Below, piece by piece: positions 42,889 through 50,761 of a stretch of DNA of 64,000 nucleotides. The position numbers and the translations under genes were made by a program. The notes under the pieces are model-generated. The model was not told the DNA's origin and did no database searches. It worked only from the letters and a program-made list of their open reading frames with translations. This DNA is from UBA5009 sp038043185 (GTDB taxonomy: Bacteria > Bdellovibrionota > Bdellovibrionia > Bdellovibrionales > Bdellovibrionaceae). Position 1 is the stretch's first letter, and each line of letters begins with the position of its first letter. The DNA is taken from contig JBBTCO010000027.1 in NCBI GenBank assembly GCA_038043185.1, positions 18,084 through 82,083 on the forward strand. The letters run 5' to 3'.

Positions 42889-43691
42889 TCGCCGATAATG
42901 GCCTTGCCAGCCGCCGACAAGCCGACCGCATGATCGAAGAAGGACAAGTCATCGTCAATGGCAAAAAAGTTTTCGAGCTTGGCATCAAAGTAAATCCTCA
43001 TAAAGATCGCGTCGTCGTTAATGGACACCCTCTTGCTAAATCTCCGACTATGAAACTCTACATTGTTTTTAACAAGCCCAAAGGCGTCCTCACGACAATG
43101 GAAGATCCCTTGGGAAGACCAACCATCGCTGACTTTCTTGAAAAAGTTCCGGGCCGAGTTTTCCCAGTGGGCCGCTTAGATTGGGACTCGGAAGGTTTAT
43201 TATTTTTGACAAATGATGGGGACTTCGCCAACAAAGTGATGCACCCAAAAGCAGAAGTAACAAAAACCTATTTGGTTAAGCTGGATGGAAAGCCTGAAAA
43301 AAAGCATCTCGATAAACTTCTTAAAGGCGTCAGTATTCTGGGTGGTCGCGTGGCCGCAAAACACGTAGAAAAAGTAAAACGTCCCGAAGGATCTGATCAA
43401 TACGACTGGTACAAAATTGTCATTACCGAGGGGAAAAACCGGCAAATTCGCCAGATGTTTGAAAAGGTTGGCTTCGATGTGATGAAATTGCAAAGGGTAG
43501 CTATTGGTCGCCTTCGTTTGGGTTCTCTGCCTCGTGGCGAACTCGCCTTCATTAGTGAACACATGTTGGATAAAGTCTTTTTGCCAGATACACCCGACGA
43601 AGTGAAGTTGAAAAAAACAATGCGTCCAAAGCAAGTTTCAAAAAAACGCATCCTTCCAAAAATGAACAACAAGAAAATTTTCTCAAAATGA
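42831..43691 (+). CDS. rluB: Ribosomal large subunit pseudouridine synthase (RluB/RsuA family)
   Basis: A 286-residue RNA pseudouridine synthase. An S4 RNA-binding domain (RLNKLIADNGLASRRQADRM, IEEGQVIVNGKKVF) precedes the catalytic domain with the active Asp in VGRLDWDSEGLLFLTNDGD and the conserved GKNRQIRQMFEKVG. A basic tail (KKTMRPKQVSKKRILPKMNN) follows. No alternative Met exists near the N-terminus, so the 58-bp overlap with the upstream gene is real. RluB versus RluE/RsuA specificity is not determined. Confidence 0.9.
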   Translation: MSKNISEKSTSGTVRLNKLIADNGLASRRQADRMIEEGQVIVNGKKVFELGIKVNPHKDRVVVNGHPLAKSPTMKLYIVFNKPKGVLTTMEDPLGRPTIADFLEKVPGRVFPVGRLDWDSEGLLFLTNDGDFANKVMHPKAEVTKTYLVKLDGKPEKKHLDKLLKGVSILGGRVAAKHVEKVKRPEGSDQYDWYKIVITEGKNRQIRQMFEKVGFDVMKLQRVAIGRLRLGSLPRGELAFISEHMLDKVFLPDTPDEVKLKKTMRPKQVSKKRILPKMNNKKIFSK

Positions 43692-43704
43692 GTCAACATC
43701 GCTA

Positions 43705-43729
43705 GAAGAGGTCTTATAAATACTTCTTC
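43705..43729 (+). terminator. Weak hairpin downstream of rluB
   Basis: GAAGAGGT (43705-43712) can pair with ACTTCTTC (43722-43729), 7 of 8 positions, 13 bp after the rluB stop. Few T residues follow. Its loop and arm text partly resembles the arm at 31463, which may be chance. Confidence 0.3.
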
Positions 43730-43782
43730 CGTCCAGTTAATGCATTTCAAAATAAACCGATCCCTTAAGTATGGAAAGACAC

Positions 43783-44205
43783 ATGAAATCCTTTATGGCG
43801 GTGGTTTTTGGAGTGCTAGTTAGTTTTTCATCAACACCTTTAAAGGCTGATGAAATTATTATCTCTGATGCTAGAAAAAATATTCCACTCGCGGATGATG
43901 AACCTAGTTTTAAAGATTATTATTTAAGTGGCAAAGATCTTTCCGCGATTAAAAAAAATAGCCTAGTCACTGTCGTCCGCAAGATCGACGTCAAAGATTC
44001 GACCGGCTCGCATAGCTTAGGGGAAATCAGCGTTCCCGTAGGGCAACTTAAGGTGATTTTCATTCAAGGAAAAGTTGCCGTAGCCCGCGAGCATAAACTT
44101 TTTTCACGATCTGAATTACCTATGCTTGAACAAAGCGGCCTTTTGATTGGAGATCGCATTGATCTTGAGGCTAAAATCGACGACAGCTCAAAACCTAAAA
44201 AGTAG
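43783..44205 (+). CDS. Secreted protein of unknown function
   Basis: A 140-residue protein with signal peptide MKSFMAVVFGVLVSFSSTPL and a cut before DEIIISD. The ATG at 43783 is favoured over one four codons upstream because it gives a normal signal peptide. The mature part has a beta-rich centre (SLVTVVRKIDVKDSTGSHSL, LKVIFIQGKVAVAREHKLFS) and the phrase LIGDRIDLEAKI, vaguely like SH3- or FlgT-type modules of envelope proteins. No firm family. Confidence 0.75.
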   Translation: MKSFMAVVFGVLVSFSSTPLKADEIIISDARKNIPLADDEPSFKDYYLSGKDLSAIKKNSLVTVVRKIDVKDSTGSHSLGEISVPVGQLKVIFIQGKVAVAREHKLFSRSELPMLEQSGLLIGDRIDLEAKIDDSSKPKK

Positions 44206-44263
44206 CTTCTGGAAATCGGCACAGCGCTGGACCTTGACCAGATTCTAGGGCATATCTGACCCT

Positions 44264-45202
44264 ATGAATGAAAATTTAATTACTTATTTTCGCGTTCGTT
44301 TAAGTCAAGTTCCAGCAAGCCTCGAAGACATTGTTACCACTCACTCATTTGAAGCTGGGGCCAGCGGGGTCAGTGAAGCCTTGGTCTTTCAACAGCCAAA
44401 TCTGACTTATGATCCCACAATCATTCCCGTTCGTTCCCATGAAATGGATGTGTTTTTTCCAACTAAACCTGAATCTTTTTTCTTTGAAGGATTAACTAAA
44501 TTAACCGCCCAAATTCGTTGGCAGATCTTTGAAGAAGAAAACAAGGATTGGATGGCCGAGTGGAAAAAGGGGTTTAAACCTTTTCAACTGGTTGGCCCTT
44601 ACTGGGTTGTACCCTCTTGGATGGAAGTTCCCGCCGAAGCAAAAATTCCATTGATTATCGATCCTGGAATGGCTTTTGGCACCGGCACACATGCGACCAC
44701 ACAAATGGCCGCCTATTTCGTTCATAAATTCACTCAAACTACAAAAAAAGATTTAAGTCTTTTAAGCGTTTTAGATGTCGGCACCGGAACTGCGATTCTG
44801 GCTTTACTGGCGGCCAAAGCTGGAGTGAAAAAAATTATTGGTTTGGAAATCGATCCAGAAGCCCGCCGAGTGGCCCGCGAAAATATCCAATCAAATTCTT
44901 GTCCGTGGATTGAAATTCCTGAAACTCCACTAGAAGAAACCCGTCAGGTTTTTGATGTGGTTATCGCCAACATTATCGACGGTGTTTTACTGCAACTGAA
45001 AGATGATTTACTTAGAGTCTTATCCCCTGCGGGTGATTTATTCTTAACGGGAATTCTTTCGGAAAAAGACAGCGACTTTTTTGCCGAATTTATTGAAGAC
45101 AGTCCCCTGCAAGTGGTCAGACGTCTGGAAAAAGATGAATGGGTCGGCTATTGGTTGCGCTATCGCAACGAAACTGAAACAACAAGCTCGCGGGAAAATT
45201 AA
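44264..45202 (+). CDS. prmA: Ribosomal protein L11 methyltransferase PrmA
   Basis: A 312-residue SAM methyltransferase that trimethylates ribosomal protein L11. Motifs: WMAEWKKGFKPFQLVG, the family signature IDPGMAFGTGTHATTQM, SAM motif I VLDVGTGTAILALLAAKAG, LEIDPEARRVARENI and DVVIANIIDGVLLQL. Length close to normal (about 290). The next gene rsmE starts one base after its stop, forming an operon with rsmE, the RDD gene and the nucleotidyltransferase. Confidence 0.93.
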   Translation: MNENLITYFRVRLSQVPASLEDIVTTHSFEAGASGVSEALVFQQPNLTYDPTIIPVRSHEMDVFFPTKPESFFFEGLTKLTAQIRWQIFEEENKDWMAEWKKGFKPFQLVGPYWVVPSWMEVPAEAKIPLIIDPGMAFGTGTHATTQMAAYFVHKFTQTTKKDLSLLSVLDVGTGTAILALLAAKAGVKKIIGLEIDPEARRVARENIQSNSCPWIEIPETPLEETRQVFDVVIANIIDGVLLQLKDDLLRVLSPAGDLFLTGILSEKDSDFFAEFIEDSPLQVVRRLEKDEWVGYWLRYRNETETTSSREN

Positions 45203-45203
45203 A

Positions 45204-45977
45204 ATGCGACGCTATTGGATCGATGCCGAGCAATTGCATTCCAACCACGATAGTGGCGAACTTGTTAGTTTTGATTCCGAACAATTCCATCATATCTTTG
45301 ATGTTTGCCGACAAACTTTGGGATCTCGGTTTGAAGTTCTCCATCCCAATCATAAGGCTTATTTGGTCGAAGTGATTGATCTTAAAAAAAAGAGCGCTCT
45401 TGCCAAAGTTCTTGAATCACGCGAAGTTCCCTCGCTCCCCACTCCGCATATTCAGTTAGCTTTATCCATTCCCCGTTTTCCGGTATTTGAATCGGTATTG
45501 GAAAAAATGGTCGAAATGGGCGTCAGCCGTGTGCAGCCATTCTTTTCTGAATTTAGTTTTATTCGAGAGCCAAAAAGTTTTTCCTCAGAAAAACTCGTTC
45601 GTTGGAAAAAAATTGTCACTTCGGCTACGCAACAATCTGGGCGTGGCGAATTGATGCAAATCGAAACTCCGCAAACTTGGTCCAAAATGCTTGAGCAAAT
45701 TAACCAAGATAGTGATTCCACGTGTCTGTTCTCTTATGAGGGTCAGTCGACCTTGGGCGTTAAAGATTTCCTGAATGCTGACTCAAAAAAAAACAAAGCC
45801 TTAAAAAGCATATGGCTTGTCGTTGGCAGTGAGGGTGGGTTTTCGACAGATGAGGTCGATCAAATGCAATCGCAGGGCTTTCATCCAGTCACCTTAGGAT
45901 CTCAGGTGCTTCGAGTGGAAACGGCTTGCATGACTTTAGTCTCCGTCCTAAAGTATGAATTCGATTTGATGAGGTGA
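45204..45977 (+). CDS. rsmE: 16S rRNA (uracil1498-N3)-methyltransferase RsmE
   Basis: A 257-residue SPOUT-type methyltransferase acting on 16S rRNA. I start at the ATG at 45204; the longer frame from 45081 only repeats shadow sequence of prmA. N-terminal PUA-like part (MRRYWIDAEQLHS, SEQFHHIFDVCRQTLGSRF), then the SPOUT domain with KMVEMGVSRVQPFFSEFS, TSATQQSGRGELMQI, and the knot-region VVGSEGGFSTDEVD and LGSQVLRVETACMT. Complete. Confidence 0.94.
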   Translation: MRRYWIDAEQLHSNHDSGELVSFDSEQFHHIFDVCRQTLGSRFEVLHPNHKAYLVEVIDLKKKSALAKVLESREVPSLPTPHIQLALSIPRFPVFESVLEKMVEMGVSRVQPFFSEFSFIREPKSFSSEKLVRWKKIVTSATQQSGRGELMQIETPQTWSKMLEQINQDSDSTCLFSYEGQSTLGVKDFLNADSKKNKALKSIWLVVGSEGGFSTDEVDQMQSQGFHPVTLGSQVLRVETACMTLVSVLKYEFDLMR

Positions 45978-45981
45978 TTTG

Positions 45982-46743
45982 ATGGATCCATTTGAAGAAT
46001 TTGAATTTAAACCGCTGACCGAAGGTCTGGGATTTCATCGTAAAGAAACCAAAAGCGAAGTTAAAAAAGAGACCAAAACGAACTCTTCATCAGACACCTT
46101 ATTAAACGCAAGCTTGTTCAAAAATAGCGGCTTTGATCTTTTGGAAGATGAACCTACTCTTAAATCACCTTTGCCTCGCCGAGCCACAAGAACTGAAGAC
46201 AGCCGTCTAAGCCCTTCATCAGCGGCCGTCGATGATATTTTAAAAACCTTAAGTCAAACTCCAGCGAAAAAATCGGGCGTTGCCACTCAAACTAAAAAAG
46301 TGACTCAGCGGTTGACGGAATATTCAACAGATGTGGTTAGCTTCGCTGCTTTCCTTCTGGATGCTTTACTTATTTTAGCTTCGGGTTTGCTTTGCATGAT
46401 TCTTTTACTAGCAATCACTCGAGTCGATTTAATCGCCAATATTACTCATCCCGATAAACAAGGTTATATTTATATGTCGACGTTTTTGGTATTTATGGGC
46501 GTGGCCTTTATCTATTACACGGTCAATCGGGCCTTCCTTGGCTATACTCCCGGCGAATGGGCCTATGATCAACGATTGGGGACTCCCGCTGATATGGAAT
46601 CCGTATGGTACGTTCCCAAGTGTTTGCTTCGCTGGACTGTGATTGTTCTCACTGGCGTTGTTCTTATTCCGGTTATCTCAAAAATTATTGAACAAGATTT
46701 TTTAGGAGAATGGCTTGGTCTTCCTTTAATGAGAAAAACCTAA
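45982..46743 (+). CDS. RDD-family membrane protein
   Basis: A 253-residue protein; ATG at 45982 with GAGGTG upstream. The first about 110 residues are hydrophilic and charged. Then come three membrane helices (VSFAAFLLDALLILASGLLC, YIYMSTFLVFMGVAFIYYTV, WTVIVLTGVVLIPVISKIIE) with the RDD-type signature reduced to a D in FLLDALL and the GYTPGEWAYDQRL motif (usually GxTxGK). This loop is close to the consensus GxSxGK/RR. Function of RDD proteins is unclear; often transport-linked. Confidence 0.8.
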   Translation: MDPFEEFEFKPLTEGLGFHRKETKSEVKKETKTNSSSDTLLNASLFKNSGFDLLEDEPTLKSPLPRRATRTEDSRLSPSSAAVDDILKTLSQTPAKKSGVATQTKKVTQRLTEYSTDVVSFAAFLLDALLILASGLLCMILLLAITRVDLIANITHPDKQGYIYMSTFLVFMGVAFIYYTVNRAFLGYTPGEWAYDQRLGTPADMESVWYVPKCLLRWTVIVLTGVVLIPVISKIIEQDFLGEWLGLPLMRKT

Positions 46744-46746
46744 TTC

Positions 46747-47214
46747 ATGGGTCAGTTCTGCTCTCTTGATAAAGTTTTGGAAATTCTAAAAAGAGAGCGC
46801 CAAGAAAAAAATAAAATCGTCTTTACCAATGGCTGCTTTGACCTTTTACATGTTGGTCATATTCGGTATTTGCAGGAAGCAAAAAGTCTTGGAGATTTTT
46901 TAGTGGTTGCCATCAATACCGATGCCAGTGTTCGCAAACTGAAAGGTCCCGAGCGTCCCATCCAAAATGAAAATGATCGAGCCGAAATTCTTGCAGCCTT
47001 AGCTTGTGTGAACACCACCGTTTTATTTGACGAAGACACTCCAGAAAAAATAATTCAACAAATTCGTCCTGATGTTTTAGTCAAAGGTGGAGATTGGAAG
47101 CCAGATCAAATTGTTGGCTCTTCCTTCGTTCAATCTTATGGCGGTACAGTTAAATCTTTAAAATTCATTACAGGAAAATCCACAACTGAGCTGATCAAGA
47201 AAAGTCAGAAATAA
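46747..47214 (+). CDS. ADP-heptose-type nucleotidyltransferase (RfaE2/HldE C-terminal domain)
   Basis: A 155-residue cytidylyltransferase-fold enzyme matching the second domain of HldE, which adenylylates heptose 1-phosphate for LPS inner-core synthesis. The nucleotide-binding motif is FTNGCFDLLHVGHIRYLQEA, followed by VVAINTDASVRKLKGPERP and RPDVLVKGGDWKPDQIVGS, ending with GKSTTELIKK. The kinase domain is not fused or adjacent, so a separate HldE/HldA kinase is expected elsewhere. It is coupled to the upstream RDD gene (3 bp apart). Confidence 0.9.
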   Translation: MGQFCSLDKVLEILKRERQEKNKIVFTNGCFDLLHVGHIRYLQEAKSLGDFLVVAINTDASVRKLKGPERPIQNENDRAEILAALACVNTTVLFDEDTPEKIIQQIRPDVLVKGGDWKPDQIVGSSFVQSYGGTVKSLKFITGKSTTELIKKSQK

Positions 47215-47221
47215 TCGTAGC

Positions 47222-47968
47222 CTACAGACGATAACCGAATTTTAAAGAAAAAGTCGCATCATAATAACGATCGTACTCTAATGACAAATAGGTTTTTTCC
47301 CACCGTCGGGAGATCGAAACAAGCCAATGATGTTGCTGAAGATCCCCGGAAAAAGTATCGCTAGTATCATTTATACCGTATGGACCATTTGGACCGATGC
47401 CACCACCAATAAAGGTACCAATCGTGCGTGCTTGTCCGACGCCAGCACTGACTGTTATTTCTGGCCACTCGTAGGAAAAAATTAAATCGACTCCTGAAGT
47501 CGTTAGATTCACTAAATTTTCATAGCTTGTTCCATTGCCATGAAGACTCAATGCCGCTCTCCATGGTCGGTTGTCGTCGGTATAAATTACTTTTCGAATG
47601 TAGGCGCCCATTTGAGAATATTTATTTTGCAATTGGAGTGGTGAAAAAAATAAATAAGTATCAATATCAAAAAATAATCCCTTACCAACGCCAATACTGT
47701 TGCTCATAATTTGATTGCCAGAACCACTGCGGTCGCCCAGCTTCTGTAGACTTTCGATAGAAATAACATCGCTAGAAATGAAAAATTCAAGGCCGCTGTG
47801 ACCACCCAAAGGTGTCGGATCTGAATTCAATTTTGTCGCTGAACCAAAACCCAAAATTTTAAGCACTTCTTGGCGATCGGACTCAGTTAATTGTTTTGGC
47901 AATTGAGCTGAAATAGCCTGACTTGAAATTAAACTGAATATGAGACTTAAAACTAATCGTACCAACAT
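47222..47968 (-). CDS. Outer-membrane beta-barrel protein of unknown function
   Basis: A 248-residue protein with signal peptide LVLSLIFSLISSQAISAQ. Alternating hydrophobic/polar strands with glycine turns (GLFFDIDTYLFFSPLQLQNK, ISRRWEKTYLSLEYDRYYDA) and a C-terminal SLKFGYRL suggest a barrel. Contains a Gly/Asn-rich loop IGGGIGPNGPYGIND. Convergent with the nucleotidyltransferase gene by 7 bp. No family recognised; likely lineage-specific. Confidence 0.75.
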   Translation of the reverse strand: MLVRLVLSLIFSLISSQAISAQLPKQLTESDRQEVLKILGFGSATKLNSDPTPLGGHSGLEFFISSDVISIESLQKLGDRSGSGNQIMSNSIGVGKGLFFDIDTYLFFSPLQLQNKYSQMGAYIRKVIYTDDNRPWRAALSLHGNGTSYENLVNLTTSGVDLIFSYEWPEITVSAGVGQARTIGTFIGGGIGPNGPYGINDTSDTFSGDLQQHHWLVSISRRWEKTYLSLEYDRYYDATFSLKFGYRL

Positions 47969-48013
47969 AAAATCTATTGAAGCTTAAAATGTCAGATTTG
48001 CAAACTGATTTTT

Positions 48014-49093
48014 TTAAGTTGGAGTAGGAGTAGTGCCAGGCGACGAAGCCAACAAAGATTGGATCTGGCTAAGAACCGATCCCGCCAATTGTGAAACCGA
48101 AGTGTTTTGATTTGTTGAAAGTTGCTGAAGAATTGGGATCAATACCGAGTACTGGGATGCTGATCTGATCTTAACATCTCCACGAGTCGTACGATTGCCT
48201 TCTGAAATGGATTCACCATTTTTGTATTTTTGAATTCCTGCAAGAATCACGTCGCCAGCCTTCATCACGATGGCATCCTCGTTCGAACGAAGGACCTGGC
48301 CTAAAATTGCAATCGATTGAGGTTGATTGTAGCCCAGCAAAATTTCTTCAGCGAATTTTTTTGAATTTCCACTTAAGACATCTTCACTTTTAACAATCAA
48401 ACTGAAACTTTGCACACTTGGAAAACTTTGCGCTCCATACAATCCCACGTTTTGGGTTTGCGCATTTTGATTCTCGAGCAAAGATTGAATAATCTTATAA
48501 AAATTTCCATCGTCGATTTGTTTATCTGCATAAGCTGCCATCAAGGCTTTCATATTTTCATAAGTGGGCTCTGCTAAAAGCAAGGCTCGCCATTGATCAG
48601 GACTTCGTCCATCTTTCTTTTGATCATCTTTTGCATTTTTATCTGTGTTATTATTATTTTGGTTTTGCTGATTAACTGGTGGATTTATCGCCGCCGTTTT
48701 TTGCTCTTCAGAATCACTGAGGGTATTTTTTCGACCATCAACCACATTTACAGTGGACGTCGGTTTCTTCTTATTATTAGCTTGAGTTTTTTTATCTTTA
48801 GCTTTTTTTGCATCAGTTTTTTTTGTCGCCGCTGTGGCAGCTTTTTTAGTATTTGTACTTCCCGGAGCTTCCACTTTTTCAAATGGATTTATATAACGAC
48901 GATCAATTTCACGTTGAGAAAGATCATATTCACCTGGAGTAAAGGAATTCGGTCGAGCCATTTCATAAGCAATGTCTTTGGCACCAAACCCATGTGGTGC
49001 ACTCATTGGACGAAAAAGTGAAAACAGCCCAAACAGGGTTATGCCTAACCCCATAATTACGCTGATTTCTAGTTTGTTCTCTTGCCAGTTCAT
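48014..49093 (-). CDS. Membrane-anchored Asn/Lys/Thr-rich protein, unknown function
   Basis: A 359-residue protein. The ATG at 49093 has AAGGAG eight bases upstream; the longer frame from 49141 adds 16 residues. One membrane helix (VIMGLGITLFGLFSLF) is followed by a low-complexity basic linker (TKKAATAATKKTDAKKAKDK, then QNQNNNNTDKNAKDDQKKDG) of about 100 residues. The C-terminal half is helical, HEAT-like (DNFYKIIQSLLENQ, FAEEILLGYNQPQSIAILGQ). This looks like a cytoplasmic or periplasmic repeat domain tethered by a flexible linker. Function unknown. Confidence 0.75.
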   Translation of the reverse strand: MNWQENKLEISVIMGLGITLFGLFSLFRPMSAPHGFGAKDIAYEMARPNSFTPGEYDLSQREIDRRYINPFEKVEAPGSTNTKKAATAATKKTDAKKAKDKKTQANNKKKPTSTVNVVDGRKNTLSDSEEQKTAAINPPVNQQNQNNNNTDKNAKDDQKKDGRSPDQWRALLLAEPTYENMKALMAAYADKQIDDGNFYKIIQSLLENQNAQTQNVGLYGAQSFPSVQSFSLIVKSEDVLSGNSKKFAEEILLGYNQPQSIAILGQVLRSNEDAIVMKAGDVILAGIQKYKNGESISEGNRTTRGDVKIRSASQYSVLIPILQQLSTNQNTSVSQLAGSVLSQIQSLLASSPGTTPTPT

Positions 49094-49257
49094 AAACTCG
49101 GCTCCTTCTTCATTTAATAGATACAGCACAAAGGATGCCAACGAATCAGGATAAGACGTTGAAATAATTGAGCTTTTTTCTCACTTTGAGACATTTTGGT
49201 TTGATTTTAAGAGAGTTGGCTGGGAATTGGAGATGGGTGACTAAAGCTTGGACATAT

Positions 49258-49285
49258 TTGAAGCTTCCTTAGTCTAAGGTATTAT
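49258..49285 (+). promoter_or_regulatory. Probable promoter of the P-loop kinase gene
   Basis: TTGAAG (49258-49263) and TATTAT (49280-49285) with a 16-bp spacer form a plausible pair 15 bp upstream of the ATG at 49300. The spacer holds a short palindrome CCTTA-GTC-TAAGG. The mRNA would have a very short leader without a ribosome site. Confidence 0.45.
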
Positions 49286-49299
49286 TTTAAAATCGCGCG

Positions 49300-49839
49300 A
49301 TGAAACTAAATGGTCCTTTTCGAATTGCAGTTGTCGGCACCAGTTGCTCCGGAAAAAGCACTTTGGCTAAAGAAATTAGCAAGAAACTTTCGATTAAGTA
49401 TATTGAGCAAGATCAGTTATTTTGGAGACCTGGATGGGTGCAGGTTCCTCAAGATGAGTTTCGAATAGCTCTACTCAACGAAATTTCTGGAAATCAATGG
49501 ACAATCTGTGGAAATCATTCTTCTTTTAAAAATGAAATTTGGTCAAGAGCAACCCATATAGTTTGGCTAAACTACCCCTTTCATATTATTTGGCGTAGAG
49601 CTCTAAAGAGAACACTTCGGCGAGTTTTTTTGAAAGAGAAGTGTTGTAACGGAAACGTCGAAAGCTTCCGGCATGCATTTTTATCGACAAACTCAATCCT
49701 GTGGTGGGTTTTAAAAACACATCGCAAAAGACAAGTTGAATATAGTGCACTGAAGTCAGATCAAATTTTGCGTTTGAAATTCATAGAACATCAATCACCA
49801 ACTGAAACAATGAATTGGTTAAGAAACTTGGATTGCTAG
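49300..49839 (+). CDS. P-loop kinase (adenylate kinase/FlaR-like, DNA topology modulation type)
   Basis: A 179-residue nucleotide-binding protein. Walker A is VVGTSCSGKSTLAKEI, followed by YIEQDQLFWRPGWVQVPQDE, WTICGNHSSF and IVWLNYPFHIIWRRALKRTL. This order (D-x-x-x-W-x-P-x-W, then G-N) matches small kinases annotated as topology modulation protein or FlaR, which resemble adenylate or shikimate kinase. The substrate is unknown. Monocistronic, with what looks like its own promoter. Confidence 0.82.
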   Translation: MKLNGPFRIAVVGTSCSGKSTLAKEISKKLSIKYIEQDQLFWRPGWVQVPQDEFRIALLNEISGNQWTICGNHSSFKNEIWSRATHIVWLNYPFHIIWRRALKRTLRRVFLKEKCCNGNVESFRHAFLSTNSILWWVLKTHRKRQVEYSALKSDQILRLKFIEHQSPTETMNWLRNLDC

Positions 49840-49935
49840 CACTAGGTGAGAAAACATTCCATTTTTTGTCATCTTCGCACCTTAACCATATTTAAATATT
49901 AACATTTATAATAGCTACTTACATACCCTCCCTAT

Positions 49936-49964
49936 TAAGACGTCAAAAATCTATACAATATAAT
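49936..49964 (+). promoter_or_regulatory. Candidate promoter upstream of a secreted-protein gene
   Basis: A perfect TATAAT (49959-49964) lies about 70 bp upstream of the ATG at 50037. The -35 position (TAAGAC, 49936-49941) is weak. The remaining intergenic sequence between 49840 and 50036 shows no other signal. Confidence 0.35.
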
Positions 49965-50036
49965 ACCCGAAAAACACAGTGGCATGCTTTGCAGTATATT
50001 ATCAGGAACAAATAAATTGTGCTCTCTGGAGGAACA

Positions 50037-50432
50037 ATGAAAGCCGCTTTAACTGTCATGATACTTTCTATTTTATCTCTCGATTTTGCCTTTGCTTCTG
50101 GTCCCGATTATATAACCGAAGTACAAATCTATAATGATCAAAGCTGCCAAGATCAATCGAAAGACTGCTTCATGCTATGCTATCAGGCTAGTACCGCTTA
50201 TGGAATCAATGGCAAATGCTCTGCACCCACAAAGATGACCATAGAAATTAAAAATAAAATTTCTGTAGTTAAAAAAATCTTTGATAAAAATAAAGAAAAA
50301 AATAATGGCAAATTGTCATTTGCTCTAGAGGAACTCCACCGCCGCGGCGACTTTATAGCTCGGGGATTCTCCGTACTTGATTTTTTGAGCATCATCGAAA
50401 AAGAAAATGAACTGGCAGGAAAAAAAGATTAA
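50037..50432 (+). CDS. Small secreted protein of unknown function
   Basis: A 131-residue protein; ATG at 50037 with GGAGGA upstream, which is better than the frame start at 50019. Signal peptide MKAALTVMILSILSLDFAFA. The mature part has four cysteines clustered early (SCQDQSKDCFMLC, then KCSAP), followed by a Lys-rich helical part (KNKISVVKKIFDKNKEKNNG). It is followed after 31 bp by a similar small gene that is broken. No family recognised. Confidence 0.78.
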   Translation: MKAALTVMILSILSLDFAFASGPDYITEVQIYNDQSCQDQSKDCFMLCYQASTAYGINGKCSAPTKMTIEIKNKISVVKKIFDKNKEKNNGKLSFALEELHRRGDFIARGFSVLDFLSIIEKENELAGKKD

Positions 50433-50463
50433 GAGTTCAGATATAAATATACTAGGAGATCTC

Positions 50464-50753
50464 ATGAAAAAACTCGCGACTCTAATTCTTCTGCTCCCTT
50501 ATTAAACGCACTCTCGAAAGTTCAAAAAGAATTTGCTGAGCTCATGACCTTTGGAAATTCAATTCAGAAAATTGAAGCTAAAATTTTAATGGATTCGGCA
50601 ACCTACATTTTGGTTGTTGCTAATTGCGAATACGATCAAATGGGCAAAAAAAATTGCACTCCCGGCGCAACTATGCAAATCAAGGTTCTTGCTGGCGGTA
50701 AATTCGTAGGAGCTGTTGTTCTCAAAGACGAAGCATCCTCTCAGTCTCAATAA
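50464..50753 (+). pseudogene. Frameshifted small secreted protein gene
   Basis: A good ribosome site (AGGAG) precedes an ATG at 50464 encoding a signal-peptide-like MKKLATLILLLPY, which then hits a stop. In the +1 frame the reading continues as SSAPLLNALSKVQKEFAEL and MTFGNSIQKIEAKILMDSAT to a stop at 50753, with two cysteines (NCEYDQMGKKNC). The two parts together look like one protein of about 95 residues with a frameshift near 50495-50505. The frameshift could be real or a sequencing error. Confidence 0.65.
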
Positions 50754-50761
50754 CTGCCTAC

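Noticed and set aside
43701..43730. Resemblance of a hairpin downstream of rluB to the 31-kb palindrome arm
   Set aside because: Only CTTATAAATA is shared and the GC-rich centre is missing; probably chance.
43200..43750. Two antisense frames of 144 and 117 codons opposite rluB
   Set aside because: They lie opposite a well-supported gene and have biased shadow composition with no ribosome site.
46171..46185. A short match to the 46-bp centre (CCTCGCCGAG) inside the RDD gene
   Set aside because: Only about 10 bp match, within a coding region and without arms; chance.
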